Positions 1-8,959 of a DNA stretch of 64,000 bases are shown here, one piece after another (position 1 is the first letter of the stretch; every line of letters starts with the position of its first letter). The DNA comes from Candidatus Dormiibacterota bacterium (GTDB lineage Bacteria > Acidobacteriota > Polarisedimenticolia > Gp22-AA2), in the NCBI GenBank assembly GCA_035635555.1, contig DASQAT010000026.1, forward strand, positions 121,405 through 185,404, written 5' to 3'. Under the pieces are notes generated by a model. That model saw only the letters and a list, made by a program, of their open reading frames with translations. It had not been told where the DNA came from and searched no databases. The translations under genes and the position numbers were made by a program.

Positions 1-71
1 AGCACCACCCGATTCCCTGTCTTGAAATGGAAAAGCTTGATACGCAGGAGGTTGCGGAAGCCTGCCAAGGC

Positions 72-87
72 CGGCACGTATGTTGCT
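72..87 (+). promoter_or_regulatory. Sigma-54 (-24/-12) promoter for the tyrosinase-like IPTL gene
   Basis: The sequence CGGCACGTATGTTGCT carries GG at 73-74 and GC at 85-86, exactly ten bases apart, with GGCACG and TTGCT matching the RpoN consensus. Transcription would begin near 98, giving a leader of about 160 bases to the start codon at 257. Two further elements of the same geometry precede the other IPTL-CTERM units in this window. This is a match by eye and has not been tested. Confidence 0.7.
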
Positions 88-256
88 TGATTGGTTTCTC
101 AAAGATCATTGCTCAGGGCTGATAGCGAGAATCGAGACCGGCACCTCGGGGACACCGGTCGGAGTTGTGCTTGGCGCACTTAGTTGGTGCGCGAAGTCCA
201 AGCGTTCGGAATCCCCACAGACGGTCCGCGTTCCGTGCGGACACAAGGAGACCCCC

Positions 257-2716
257 ATGGCACGCAGGGGAGCATGCGTCGTCGTATCTCTTTGCTGGTT
301 GACGGTAGGTTCCCTTGCCCTCGCGACGACATGGGAGGAGGAGTACATCAAGAACGCGAACTGGTGTCCGGGAATCGCGGCCGCGAACATTCAGGCGATG
401 CATCCCGCCTGGCACATGATGTTCATGCCGATAGGCTTGTATGGAAAGGATTTCGTCGAGTTTCATCGAGAGTTCATCGCAGAGGCGGATGATGCCAGAC
501 TCTACGGTTTCGGCACGTTCGGCCCGACTGCCGCAGCAATACCTGTCGTGCCGCAACCCGGAAGCATTCTGAAGTTCGACCACACGAGCCTCAACACTTA
601 CACTCGCCCTGCCGGTCACGCGATCGATAGCGTCCATGGGGGCCCCGGAGCCCTGTCATCATGGACCATCCGACCAGCAAACCTTCGCCTGCGAAACGCT
701 ACTTTCCATGGCTATACCGCAAGCGACGTCGGCGCGGCGTTCGATGCCTTACCCACATTGTTTCACGGCAACGGACACGTAAGCGTCGGCCTACATGACA
801 AGGTCAATGCCGCCAGCCTTTCGAGGGGGGATATGAATTCCATCGCGGACGCCCCGCGGGACGGCGCATTCTTTCAATGGCACAAGGAGATTGACACCGT
901 TTATGCCGAATGGGCCGTGGGGCAATATCAGCTCGTCGGCAACACGGGTCTGCCGATCTATTTTGGTGTGGGAAGTGCGGCGGTCGGCGCTGCGGGGAGT
1001 TCGCTGAATGAACGTCGGCAAGCGACTGTGTATCAGGGGAAAATTCCGATTGGTGCGGATCAATATGGCGCGTCCCCGCGCATTGCATCCGACGTCTACG
1101 TGGGCAACAACGACAATAAGAACCTCCTCTACCAGTATGGGATTCGTCAGTGGAACACACTGAACGCGTGGGACAGAGATGACCTCACCATTCTCAATCC
1201 TCAGGGCAACGGGTGGTATTTCTCGGTGACCCCGGCGTCGGTGGGATTACCTGGGACGGCGGTCAACGCCCAATTGGTGCGCGGGGGCGATGTCTTCGAA
1301 TCGGCGGGCACCGGAACGAACACGCTTTTTCGTGCTGAAACAGCCCTCGGCTTGGTTGCTGCCGTCTCCGACAACCTCGACGCGCTCGAGGTCGATCAAG
1401 AGAAGCGGATCAGGGCCACCAATGACAATGCGACTCCGGGAGTCTATGATCGCACCAAACAGTGGTTCACTCTCCGTTCCGGAACGATGTTTGGATTGAA
1501 GGCATTGGGCGGCGCGACCGTAGCTGCAAGCGACATCCTGCAATTCAATGGCAACGGGGATCTTGTCATCGCGGTTTCCGGCGCGATGCTGGGGCTCGGG
1601 GCGACGGACGATCTCGATGCTTTGGTGATTGTCGATACGGTGCCCCTCGATGTGCTCAATGGTACCGACAGAGTCTATTACTCCCTCGCGGCCGGCAGTC
1701 CCGCGCTGGGGGGGGATTCCCCGGCGGATGTGTTCTGCCATACAGTGGGCGGCGCAACCTGCGGATCGTTGGGCGGAAGGCTCGAGAAGAGAGCCGCCGA
1801 TCTGGGTCTTGCCGCCACGGATGACCTCGATGCATTGGATGTGCGGGAGAGTGCGACCGGGACGGGAGCCTGCTGCCATTCGGCCGGCACGTGCACGCAA
1901 GTCTCCCAGGCCAGCTGCGTTGCGGCGGGCGACGTCTTTTCAGGACCAGAAACGGTGTGTGCGGCAGCCGAGTGCCCGTCGGTGCCGGGAGCGTGTTGTC
2001 ATCCAGACGGATCTTGCACGAGCACGAGCGATGTCGCGTGTTTGTCAGTCGGCGGCAACTTCAAGGGTGTGGCAGTTGCGTGTACTGTGGGCTTGTGCCC
2101 GGCGGCGCCTCCGAACGACGAATGCGCGAACGCCTACCAGATTCCGTACGACTACCCCAACAACTACGAGCCTCCACCGGCCTATAGGGACAACACGTAC
2201 GCCACATCCGCCAACTATGACCCTCCATACAGCTGCGCCGATCACAATGTGTTCTTCCCTGAATACGGAAGCGGGACAGTCTGGTATTACTACGACGTAC
2301 CAGCCGGACCCGGACCGCGTCGCTCTATCGGCGTTACCACAGTCGCAACCTACGACAATTATGCATCGGGCGGGTACGCGGCGGACACACGGCTCGCCCT
2401 CTACTATTCTCCGAGTGGTAATTGTTCCACGCTCAATGAATACGGATGCAATGACAACAACTACACCGGCGGATACAATCCGCCAAATCCTCCGTACGGA
2501 GGGTACGCTCGCGTCCAGTGCACTGCTCCTCAGCCCGGAAGGTACTACGTCCAGCTGTCCACGGTTGGCGATGTGAATCGCGGCCAGATCAGATTACAGG
2601 TCTACGATCCGACGCCAGTCGGGGTTCCGACGTTTTCTCAGTGGGGAATCATCGTGCTTGTTCTCGGCTTGCTCGGGTTCGCAGTTCTTGTCCTGCGTCG
2701 CATGGTGCACGCCTAG
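257..2716 (+). CDS. Secreted tyrosinase-like protein with IPTL-CTERM sorting tail
   Basis: An 819-residue exported protein. The start is ATG 257, which has an AAGGAG site and is followed at once by a signal peptide; an earlier in-frame start at 80 lies inside the sigma-54 promoter and gives no signal peptide. Residues 49-75 (HPAWH, then FHREF) and 170-215 (HGNGH, then FFQWHKEID) resemble the two copper-binding histidine clusters of tyrosinases, suggesting a type-3 copper oxidase fold. The middle carries three loose repeats ending in DDLDAL. About residues 537-618 hold two cysteine-rich repeats beginning GACC. The last 30 residues read VPTFSQWG, then a hydrophobic helix, then an Arg-rich end: an IPTL-CTERM signal, the known substrate tag of exosortase H, encoded at 26867-27457. 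Tyrosinase activity is inferred from histidine spacing only. Confidence 0.75.
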   Translation: MARRGACVVVSLCWLTVGSLALATTWEEEYIKNANWCPGIAAANIQAMHPAWHMMFMPIGLYGKDFVEFHREFIAEADDARLYGFGTFGPTAAAIPVVPQPGSILKFDHTSLNTYTRPAGHAIDSVHGGPGALSSWTIRPANLRLRNATFHGYTASDVGAAFDALPTLFHGNGHVSVGLHDKVNAASLSRGDMNSIADAPRDGAFFQWHKEIDTVYAEWAVGQYQLVGNTGLPIYFGVGSAAVGAAGSSLNERRQATVYQGKIPIGADQYGASPRIASDVYVGNNDNKNLLYQYGIRQWNTLNAWDRDDLTILNPQGNGWYFSVTPASVGLPGTAVNAQLVRGGDVFESAGTGTNTLFRAETALGLVAAVSDNLDALEVDQEKRIRATNDNATPGVYDRTKQWFTLRSGTMFGLKALGGATVAASDILQFNGNGDLVIAVSGAMLGLGATDDLDALVIVDTVPLDVLNGTDRVYYSLAAGSPALGGDSPADVFCHTVGGATCGSLGGRLEKRAADLGLAATDDLDALDVRESATGTGACCHSAGTCTQVSQASCVAAGDVFSGPETVCAAAECPSVPGACCHPDGSCTSTSDVACLSVGGNFKGVAVACTVGLCPAAPPNDECANAYQIPYDYPNNYEPPPAYRDNTYATSANYDPPYSCADHNVFFPEYGSGTVWYYYDVPAGPGPRRSIGVTTVATYDNYASGGYAADTRLALYYSPSGNCSTLNEYGCNDNNYTGGYNPPNPPYGGYARVQCTAPQPGRYYVQLSTVGDVNRGQIRLQVYDPTPVGVPTFSQWGIIVLVLGLLGFAVLVLRRMVHA

Positions 2717-3170
2717 CGACCTGGTGAAGAGCGGAAGGTGCGGAGGGAGAAGTCAGCAGTTCCGTGGTTGACCCTGCGCTGGAGTTCGGTCACTTGGTTG
2801 CCGTGCCTCACACATGGTGCGCTCCTCTGCGGGTGGCGCTAAGAACACCACCGTGAGCGGCGCAAACCGTTCCGGCGCAACCCGTACAATTCCGGGCGCG
2901 CGGTGTGCCGTCTGGATATTGGTGTGCTGGGGTGGGGCATCAAGCGCCCCCCCGGGGCCCAATTTTTTGGATGACCATTAATTCTTCGCTATTTCACCTG
3001 CAAATCCTCAGTGGGACTCACGCTGGGAGCTACCTTCTGATTAAGCGGCTGATGGCCCTGAAACACGGATTTCTCTTGCACAGAGAACCACTTGAGCGTA
3101 TATGCGACGTCAAAATGTTGAAAGCGCCCTAAACGCGGGGTGAGGTCGTCGTCATGCCCGACAGAGGATC
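2717..3170. other. Intergenic gap, no convincing gene
   Basis: No reading frame here has coding character. A GC hairpin (GGGGC at 2934-2938, GCCCC at 2946-2950) precedes six Ts at 2963-2968, but the T-run is 12 bases from the stem, so a terminator for the preceding gene is doubtful. The right end carries the likely promoter of the biosynthetic operon at 3076-3104. Confidence 0.5.
3076..3104 (+). promoter_or_regulatory. Candidate sigma-70 promoter of the biosynthetic operon
   Basis: TTGCAC at 3076-3081 and TATATG at 3099-3104 are separated by 17 bases, each matching four of six consensus positions. The predicted start near 3111 leaves a leader of about 60 bases to the first gene. It is the best candidate in the gap. 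The downstream genes overlap or nearly touch for about 13.7 kb, so it may drive the whole operon. Confidence 0.35.
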
Positions 3171-3971
3171 ATGGTGACCCGCTCCGCCTGCGAACAGGTG
3201 TTTCCGTTCAGCGTTCTGCTCCTGGCCGCGGCGGCCGGGATCGGAACGGCCACGGCTTACTCGGCCGGGGACATCCTGGAGCGGGCCGAGGCCGTGAGGA
3301 ATCCCGACGGGGCGTACCGATTCGACATGACGATCACCACCTCCCACCCCGGACAAACCGACGTCGTGTCGTCCTTTCTTGTCTACACCAATGGCCGGCA
3401 GCAGACGCTGGCCTACCAGTCGGCACCTGAAGCCTTCGCGGGACGGCGGATGCTGATGCTCGAACGGGATGCGTGGCTGTACCTGCCGGGGGCGAGCGAT
3501 GCACTGCACATTTTCCTCCGGAACGTCGTGACGGGGGAAGTGGCGAGCGGAGACATCGCCCGCACCGACCTGTCCAGGCAGTACACCGCGGCGCTCCTGC
3601 GCGAAGAGGATCTTGACGGCACAGCTTGTTACCTCCTGGATCTGGCCGCCAGGAGCCCCGCAACGACCTACTCGCGCATCCTCTACTGGGTTTCCAGAAA
3701 ACGCTTCCACCCCCTGAAGGCGGAGTTCTACGCCGTCTCAGGGCGGCGGATGAAGACAGGCCGGTTCGACGAGTATCGCGAGGGATTGGGGGATCTACGC
3801 CCCACCCGGCTCGTCCTGGAAGATGCCGGCGATGCGGGGTACCGGTCGATGATGGTGTTCCGAAATTTCCGCAGGGTCCGACTCCCCGATTCTCTGTTTG
3901 TCCCGGAGGCCCTGTCCGGGATGGTCCGTCCCCCTGAGCAATCCGGGCTGGCGGTGGGACTCAGCCATTGA
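3171..3971 (+). CDS. LolA-like outer-membrane lipoprotein-sorting family protein
   Basis: A 266-residue protein with a signal peptide (residues about 10-30). It belongs to the LolA-like family often annotated as outer membrane lipoprotein-sorting protein. It is a paralog of the protein at 8956-9726: both share RNP near the mature N-terminus, a WLYLP segment, SGDIAR/NGDIAR, RPLRAEF/HPLKAEF with SGR, and RPTRL near the end. The family folds as a periplasmic half-barrel that carries lipid or lipoprotein. This copy is the more divergent. As first gene of the operon it is translationally coupled to the CRTAC1 gene (TTGA overlap). Its cargo is probably the product of the ketosynthase system downstream, which is inference from context. 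Confidence 0.8.
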   Translation: MVTRSACEQVFPFSVLLLAAAAGIGTATAYSAGDILERAEAVRNPDGAYRFDMTITTSHPGQTDVVSSFLVYTNGRQQTLAYQSAPEAFAGRRMLMLERDAWLYLPGASDALHIFLRNVVTGEVASGDIARTDLSRQYTAALLREEDLDGTACYLLDLAARSPATTYSRILYWVSRKRFHPLKAEFYAVSGRRMKTGRFDEYREGLGDLRPTRLVLEDAGDAGYRSMMVFRNFRRVRLPDSLFVPEALSGMVRPPEQSGLAVGLSH

Positions 3972-5779
3972 CAGCCGCCGGAAGACTGGCACCATCAGGG
4001 ACACACGCCACAGAGCGCGAAACCTCGAGGCTGTTTCCCGCCCAGGCCTGGTCGCGCGCCGCCGCGATGGCGAGTGTGGTGGGCGCGGCACTGGCCCTGG
4101 CGTGCAGTGGGGCGGCGCAGGGGAAGGGCGACGGAGCGGGAGAAGACCCCGCCTTCTCGGATGTCACGCTGCAGGCCGGAATCACGCACGTTCATCACAA
4201 ACCGGACCTCGACCCCAAGGTGGGCAACATCATGAACTGGCTCGCGTCCGTAGGCGCGGCGGTGGCGGCCGCCGACTACGACGGCGACGGCGACATCGAC
4301 TTGTACGTGACCGACTCGCGGACCGGATACCCCAACTACCTTTATCGCAATGACGGCGGCTTTCACTTTACGGAGCTCGCCCGGCAGGCCGGCGTGGCAC
4401 GAGTCAACGACAGTCACGGCACGTCCATGGACGCGGTCTTCGGCGACGTCGACAACGACGGCGATCTCGACCTCTACGTCGTCAAGTGGGGGTGCAACGT
4501 TCTGTTCAGGAACAACGGGGACGGGACATTCACCGATATCACGCAGGCAGCGGGGGTCGGGGACTGCGGCAACGGCAACGCCGCCGTGTTCCTGGACTAC
4601 GATCTCGACGGCAATCTCGACATTCTAGTCGGCAACTACTTTCGCGAGGTGGACCTGTGGCACCTACCGACGACCCGGATCATGCACGACAGCTTCGAGA
4701 CCTCGCGCAATGGCGGAGCCAACGTCCTTTACCACAACAATGGAGACGGAACATTCACGAACGTGGCGCCCCGCGTGGGGCTCGACGACACGGGGTGGAC
4801 GCTGGATGTCGGGTGCGGCGACATCGACAACGACGGCGACCAGGACTGTTACATCGCCAACGACTTCGGCGACGACAAGCTGTTCCGGAACAACGGCGAC
4901 GGCACCTTCACCGATGTCACCCGGACCGCCAAGGGGACCGACAACAGGAAGGGAATGAACGTCGAATTCGGCGACTACAACAACGACGGTTTTCTGGACA
5001 TCTACGTCACCAACATCACCACGGTCGAGTACCTCCGCGAAGGGAACATGCTCTGGCACAACCTGGGAGACGGGACTTTCACCGACGTGGCGTCGCCGGC
5101 CGAGGTGTACGACGGGGGCTGGGGATGGTGCGCGAAATTTCTCGACTACGACAACGACGGTGACCTCGACCTGTTCACGGTGAACGGCTTCGTCTCCGCC
5201 GGCGAAGGCAACTACTGGTACGATCTGGCGACCATGGCGACGACACCCGACCTCGACATCACCGACACGCGCAATTGGCCGACGATGGGCGAGCGCAGCT
5301 TCTCCGGCTACGAGCCGTCGCGGCTGTTCCGGAACGACGGGCCTGCCTTCGTCGAGGTGGCCGCCCAGGAAGGAATCACGGACACCAAGGATGGCCGCGG
5401 CATCGCCGTCGCCGATTTCGACGACGACGGGCGGCTCGACCTGTTCGTCGCCAACCAGGGCGACCGGCCGACGCTCTACCGCAATCGCGGAGAGCGCGGC
5501 CGACACTGGATCGCCTTCGACCTGAGGGAGACGGCCGGCAACACGGAGGCGATCGGGGCGCGCGTCATCGTCCGCTCCGGCGATCTGACGCAAATCCGCG
5601 AGGTGGACGGCGGGAACGGCTTCGCGTCGCAGAGCAGCACGCGCCTTCATTTCGGACTGGGGAACCGCGGAGTCGTCGAGGAAGTCCGCGTCCAATGGCC
5701 CGATGGTACGACGGAATCGATCAGAAACCAGAAAACGGACCGCGTCGTCCGTCTGGTGCACCGGTATGGCGGGAGGTGA
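3968..5779 (+). CDS. CRTAC1 family protein (FG-GAP/VCBS repeats with ASPIC/UnbV domain)
   Basis: A 603-residue protein. The TTG start at 3968 overlaps the previous stop; ATG 4067 is an alternative. Both place a lipobox (ALAC) after a hydrophobic stretch, so it is probably a lipoprotein. Calcium-binding FG-GAP-type motifs recur through residues about 90-480 (DYDGDGDIDLYV, DVDNDGDLDLYV, DYDLDGNLDI, DYDNDGDLDLF, DFDDDGRLDLF), predicting a beta-propeller. The C-terminal about 70 residues (GARVIVRSGD to VRVQWPDG) form the ASPIC/UnbV domain. UnbV-type proteins accompany DUF1702 proteins in enediyne gene clusters, and a DUF1702-like protein lies two genes downstream here. The biochemical role of the family is unknown to me. 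Confidence 0.9.
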   Translation: MTAAGRLAPSGTHATERETSRLFPAQAWSRAAAMASVVGAALALACSGAAQGKGDGAGEDPAFSDVTLQAGITHVHHKPDLDPKVGNIMNWLASVGAAVAAADYDGDGDIDLYVTDSRTGYPNYLYRNDGGFHFTELARQAGVARVNDSHGTSMDAVFGDVDNDGDLDLYVVKWGCNVLFRNNGDGTFTDITQAAGVGDCGNGNAAVFLDYDLDGNLDILVGNYFREVDLWHLPTTRIMHDSFETSRNGGANVLYHNNGDGTFTNVAPRVGLDDTGWTLDVGCGDIDNDGDQDCYIANDFGDDKLFRNNGDGTFTDVTRTAKGTDNRKGMNVEFGDYNNDGFLDIYVTNITTVEYLREGNMLWHNLGDGTFTDVASPAEVYDGGWGWCAKFLDYDNDGDLDLFTVNGFVSAGEGNYWYDLATMATTPDLDITDTRNWPTMGERSFSGYEPSRLFRNDGPAFVEVAAQEGITDTKDGRGIAVADFDDDGRLDLFVANQGDRPTLYRNRGERGRHWIAFDLRETAGNTEAIGARVIVRSGDLTQIREVDGGNGFASQSSTRLHFGLGNRGVVEEVRVQWPDGTTESIRNQKTDRVVRLVHRYGGR

Positions 5780-5783
5780 CGGC

Positions 5784-6614
5784 GTGCGCGGCTTCTTTCG
5801 GATCGTGCTGAGCGGCGCGCTCTGTGTGGCCGCCGGTGCTCCGACTTCCGGAGCAGGGCCCCCGCCCGACCTGGACAAGCTGCGGGCCGAGGCCGCGCAG
5901 CGGCCCGGCGATGCGGCAGCCCACTTCGGCCTCGGGATCGCGCTGCCGTTGCCGGAGCGCAAGCAGGAGGCGCTCGACCACCTCGAGAAGGCGATCGCTC
6001 TCGACCCAGGCAGCGTGAAGTACGGCAATGAGTATCGCAAGACCTGCGTGCGGGTGAAGGAGTACGATCGCTCCATCGCGTTTTTCGAGAAGCAGGTGGC
6101 GGCCCGCCCGGACGTCCGCGCGCTCCACCTCAACCTCGCGCTCGCCTATGTCGACAAGATGCCGTTCCCGGCGCTCGGCATCGTCGGGCAGGGAATCCTG
6201 TCGAATCGATCCATCGGCGAGCTGAACAAGGTCTTGGCAATGGAGCCGGGTTCCTGGGCGGCCATGTACGGGAGGGCGATGAACCACCTGCACTGGCCGA
6301 AGGTGCTGCGGCACGCGCCCCAGGCGGTCGAGGACTTCAAATCCTGTTTGAAGCTGCAGGCGGAGATCCCGAAGGAGAAGCTGAGGCCGCACCATCTCCT
6401 GCCGTATCTGGGGCTGGGCGACGCCTACGTCAAGAACGACCAGCTCGCGGAGGCTCGGAGCGTCTGGAAGGAGGCGCAGAAGGTGTTCCCGAGCGACTCC
6501 CGCCTGGCGCACCGGCTGACCCTGGACGATGCGGACCTGAGAAAGCTCGTGGACGAGGAGCGCGGCCTGGCCAGGCCGATCGACACGGACCTCTCGTTTC
6601 TCTGGAGTTCCTGA
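5784..6614 (+). CDS. Secreted tetratricopeptide-repeat protein
   Basis: A 276-residue protein. I chose GTG 5784 because GGGAGGTGA lies just upstream and the resulting N-terminus (VRGFFRIVLSGALCVAAG) is a signal peptide; starts at 5703 or 5766 would run back into the CRTAC1 gene. The mature part carries TPR-like helical pairs (AAHFGLGIALPLPERKQEALDHLEKAI at about residues 40-65, a second around 70-110, and a C-terminal one near the end). It starts four bases after the CRTAC1 stop and ends one base before the DUF1702 gene, so the three are surely co-translated. A scaffold for periplasmic proteins of the pathway is plausible but unproven. Confidence 0.8.
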   Translation: MRGFFRIVLSGALCVAAGAPTSGAGPPPDLDKLRAEAAQRPGDAAAHFGLGIALPLPERKQEALDHLEKAIALDPGSVKYGNEYRKTCVRVKEYDRSIAFFEKQVAARPDVRALHLNLALAYVDKMPFPALGIVGQGILSNRSIGELNKVLAMEPGSWAAMYGRAMNHLHWPKVLRHAPQAVEDFKSCLKLQAEIPKEKLRPHHLLPYLGLGDAYVKNDQLAEARSVWKEAQKVFPSDSRLAHRLTLDDADLRKLVDEERGLARPIDTDLSFLWSS

Positions 6615-6615
6615 G

Positions 6616-7617
6616 GTGCGGCGCGGTCGGGGACGATGGGGCCTGGCGCTCGCGGCCACCCTCCTGACGGTCGGGGCCGCGTACCCGGCCCTGGGACCGC
6701 GGCTCGTGGCGCGCGACCCGGGCGAGGTGTTGCGGTCATCCGGCTGGAAGAGCGCGCGCTCGGCCGGGGAAGAGGACAGGGTGCGGCACATCGTGGAGGC
6801 GTTTTTCACCGGATTCAACACGATGGTCCTGGAAGGCGATGGGCCGTGGGTGCGGCACCGGTGCGAGGCGCTGGGCCCGCTCTTCAAGCCCTTCTGCTTC
6901 GAGGGTTCGGCGGCCGGCTACCTGCCGAGAGGCTACTTCCGATGGGGACACGGGATCGCGACGGCGGAGGAGGCGCTTGATTCGATGGACCCCGACCACC
7001 GGCTTCTGCACTACGTCGGTCTGGGAGTCTGGGCCGGTCTTCGGGATGGGGCCGGCCACGAGGCGGCGACCGGGATCGCGGACGAGATCAGAGACCGGCG
7101 GCACCGGAGTCTGGTGTGGAACGGGTTCGGGTTCGCCCGCGCCGCGCTTAGTCAGGATAGGGGAGTGAATGAGTCCGGCCCCGCGCCCTGCCGGGAGCTG
7201 GACGACGAGGACGCGGCTCCCTGCGCCCACGGCTACGGCCGCGGTCTCTGGTTCCGATATCTCGGCGACGAGGAGGGCGGGCTTCTGGCGTGCGGTCCGG
7301 ACGACGATCCGCTCCAGATCGCTTGCATCACGGGCATCGGACTGGCGTCCACGTTCGTGCGACCCGACCGTCTGGACCGCGCCCTCGAGGCGGGAAACCG
7401 GCTGCCGCGGCTGCAAAAGGAGGCCTTTCGTCAAGGCGCACAGGCCGCCCTGCTCGTGCGCCACCAGTCCGACGCCGCCTATCTGGAGACATCGATCGAG
7501 AATCTCGCTCCGCCCCAGCGGGACGAGGCGCGACAACTGCTGGCGACGGCGCTGGCCTGCTACAGGAGCACGATCGAGCGTGTGACATTCTATGACGACT
7601 TCATGGCCTGCCGCTGA
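6616..7617 (+). CDS. DUF1702-like protein, enediyne-cluster type
   Basis: A 333-residue protein with an N-terminal hydrophobic helix (residues about 8-30), then GFNTMV, a FEGSAAGYL segment, HYVGLGVWAGL, and GYGRGLWF, followed by a helical tail. These blocks resemble the DUF1702 family, recalled from enediyne biosynthesis loci beside UnbV proteins. Assignment is by recall of pattern, not by profile search. GTG 6616 follows the TPR stop directly, and the 3' end overlaps the ketosynthase gene by 26 bases. Catalytic function is unknown; cell location is probably membrane-anchored and periplasmic. Confidence 0.6.
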   Translation: MRRGRGRWGLALAATLLTVGAAYPALGPRLVARDPGEVLRSSGWKSARSAGEEDRVRHIVEAFFTGFNTMVLEGDGPWVRHRCEALGPLFKPFCFEGSAAGYLPRGYFRWGHGIATAEEALDSMDPDHRLLHYVGLGVWAGLRDGAGHEAATGIADEIRDRRHRSLVWNGFGFARAALSQDRGVNESGPAPCRELDDEDAAPCAHGYGRGLWFRYLGDEEGGLLACGPDDDPLQIACITGIGLASTFVRPDRLDRALEAGNRLPRLQKEAFRQGAQAALLVRHQSDAAYLETSIENLAPPQRDEARQLLATALACYRSTIERVTFYDDFMACR

Positions 7618-8959
7618 ACGACGGGTCGTCATCACCGGGGTCGGACCGATCACGGCGATCGGCACCGGCTCGCACGATCTCTGGGAATCCGTCCTGGCGG
7701 GGCGGAGCGGCGTCGTTCTGAAGCAGCAGAAGTTCGGCGGCGTCGCGTGTGGCAGCTTCCCGGTGGCGGCGGTCCCCGAGTTCTCCTTGACGACCCTCGG
7801 GCTGCCTTCCGGACGTCTCCGGACGCTCATGCAGAACGGCGCCGAGGACGACATCGACCTCCAATACCTCGTCGCCGCATCGCACCTGGCGATCCAGGAC
7901 AGCGGGCTGCGGCACGACCCCGACCAGAATCGCGTCGCCCTCGTCCTGACGCACGAGAATCCCGGCATGGACAGGTACGTCGGCAAGGTGCTGGAGACGG
8001 CCCTCAGGCTCTCGGACGGTGGGCAGCCGGGCAGGCGCGACCCGCAGACGCTGTTCACCCAGCTCTACCGCGATCACTCGCCTTACGTGTACGGAACGCA
8101 TTCTTTCCTCTATCTGCACAGGGTGGCCCGCGTGCTGGGGGTTCACGGGCCGTCGCTGTTCATCAACAACGCCTGCGCCTCCGGCCTGTACGCCATCGAG
8201 GCCGCGGCGCTCATGATCCGCTCCGGGCAGACGGAAGCGGCGGTCGTCGCCGGCGCCGATCATCCGCTCCTGATCACTAAATTCCTGTGGTTCGACGGTC
8301 ACGGACTGTACGCCCGGGACGGGGTGATGCGGCCGTTCGACGACCGCCGCAGCGGTCTGGTCCTGGGGGATGGCGCGGCGGCCGTGGTCCTCGAAGACTT
8401 CGAGGCGGCGCGTGACCGCGGCGCCCGCATCTACGCCGAGTACATGGGGGGAGGCTTCAACCAGGAGGCCTGGAAGGTGACCATGCCATGCGTCTCGGGC
8501 GACTACTGCGCGCGCGCCTTCAGGGACGCACTCGAGAGAACGGGTGTAAAAGCTGAAGAGATCGACCTGGTCAATCCGCACGGGACGGCCACCGCGCTGT
8601 GGGACGCCTACGAAGCCCGGACGCTCACGTCGATTTTTGGAAAGGGTTTCGAGAAGCCGCTCGTCACGGCGCTCAAACCGTACGTCGGCCACATGCTGGG
8701 CGCGAGCGCGCTTGCCGAGGTCGTCATCCTCCTCCTCGCCATGGAGGCCGACGTGGTGCCCGCCACGCTCAACTGCGAGAGACCCGATGCGAAGCTTGCC
8801 ATTCGTCCGGTCCGGGAGACGTCAGGCGCTCCCCTGAGGACGGTCGTGAAGATGTCGTCGGGCTTCGGTGGCTTCAACGCGGTCGGGGTGTTCAGGAAGG
8901 TGACGGTCGAGACGGCGGACGAGTCGCAGACTCCGGCGCCGGCGGGCAAGGGTCCTTGA
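7592..8959 (+). CDS. Beta-ketoacyl-ACP synthase, complete Cys-His-His triad
   Basis: A 455-residue ketosynthase of the FabF/type II PKS fold. The nucleophile is Cys195 (NNACASG), with His330 (NPHGTAT), Lys362 and His367 (YVGHMLGAS). The enzyme would condense an acyl chain with malonyl-ACP. It is longer than FabF (about 410 residues), with extra residues around 135-170 and a C-terminal tail. It diverges clearly from the second ketosynthase at 11362, so it may handle a different step such as initiation. The gene starts inside the DUF1702 gene and its stop overlaps the TTG of the next gene. Confidence 0.9.
   Translation: MTTSWPAAERRVVITGVGPITAIGTGSHDLWESVLAGRSGVVLKQQKFGGVACGSFPVAAVPEFSLTTLGLPSGRLRTLMQNGAEDDIDLQYLVAASHLAIQDSGLRHDPDQNRVALVLTHENPGMDRYVGKVLETALRLSDGGQPGRRDPQTLFTQLYRDHSPYVYGTHSFLYLHRVARVLGVHGPSLFINNACASGLYAIEAAALMIRSGQTEAAVVAGADHPLLITKFLWFDGHGLYARDGVMRPFDDRRSGLVLGDGAAAVVLEDFEAARDRGARIYAEYMGGGFNQEAWKVTMPCVSGDYCARAFRDALERTGVKAEEIDLVNPHGTATALWDAYEARTLTSIFGKGFEKPLVTALKPYVGHMLGASALAEVVILLLAMEADVVPATLNCERPDAKLAIRPVRETSGAPLRTVVKMSSGFGGFNAVGVFRKVTVETADESQTPAPAGKGP

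Noticed and set aside
80..256. Earlier in-frame start of the first IPTL gene
   Set aside because: It lies inside the sigma-54 promoter, has no ribosome site and would place about 60 non-signal residues before the signal peptide at 257.
2934..2968. Hairpin with T-run as a terminator
   Set aside because: Twelve bases separate the stem from the Ts, and the stem is only five pairs.
4664..6133. Long open frame on the minus strand (489 codons)
   Set aside because: Antisense to the CRTAC1 and TPR genes. The composition is that of a high-GC shadow frame and no domain is visible.
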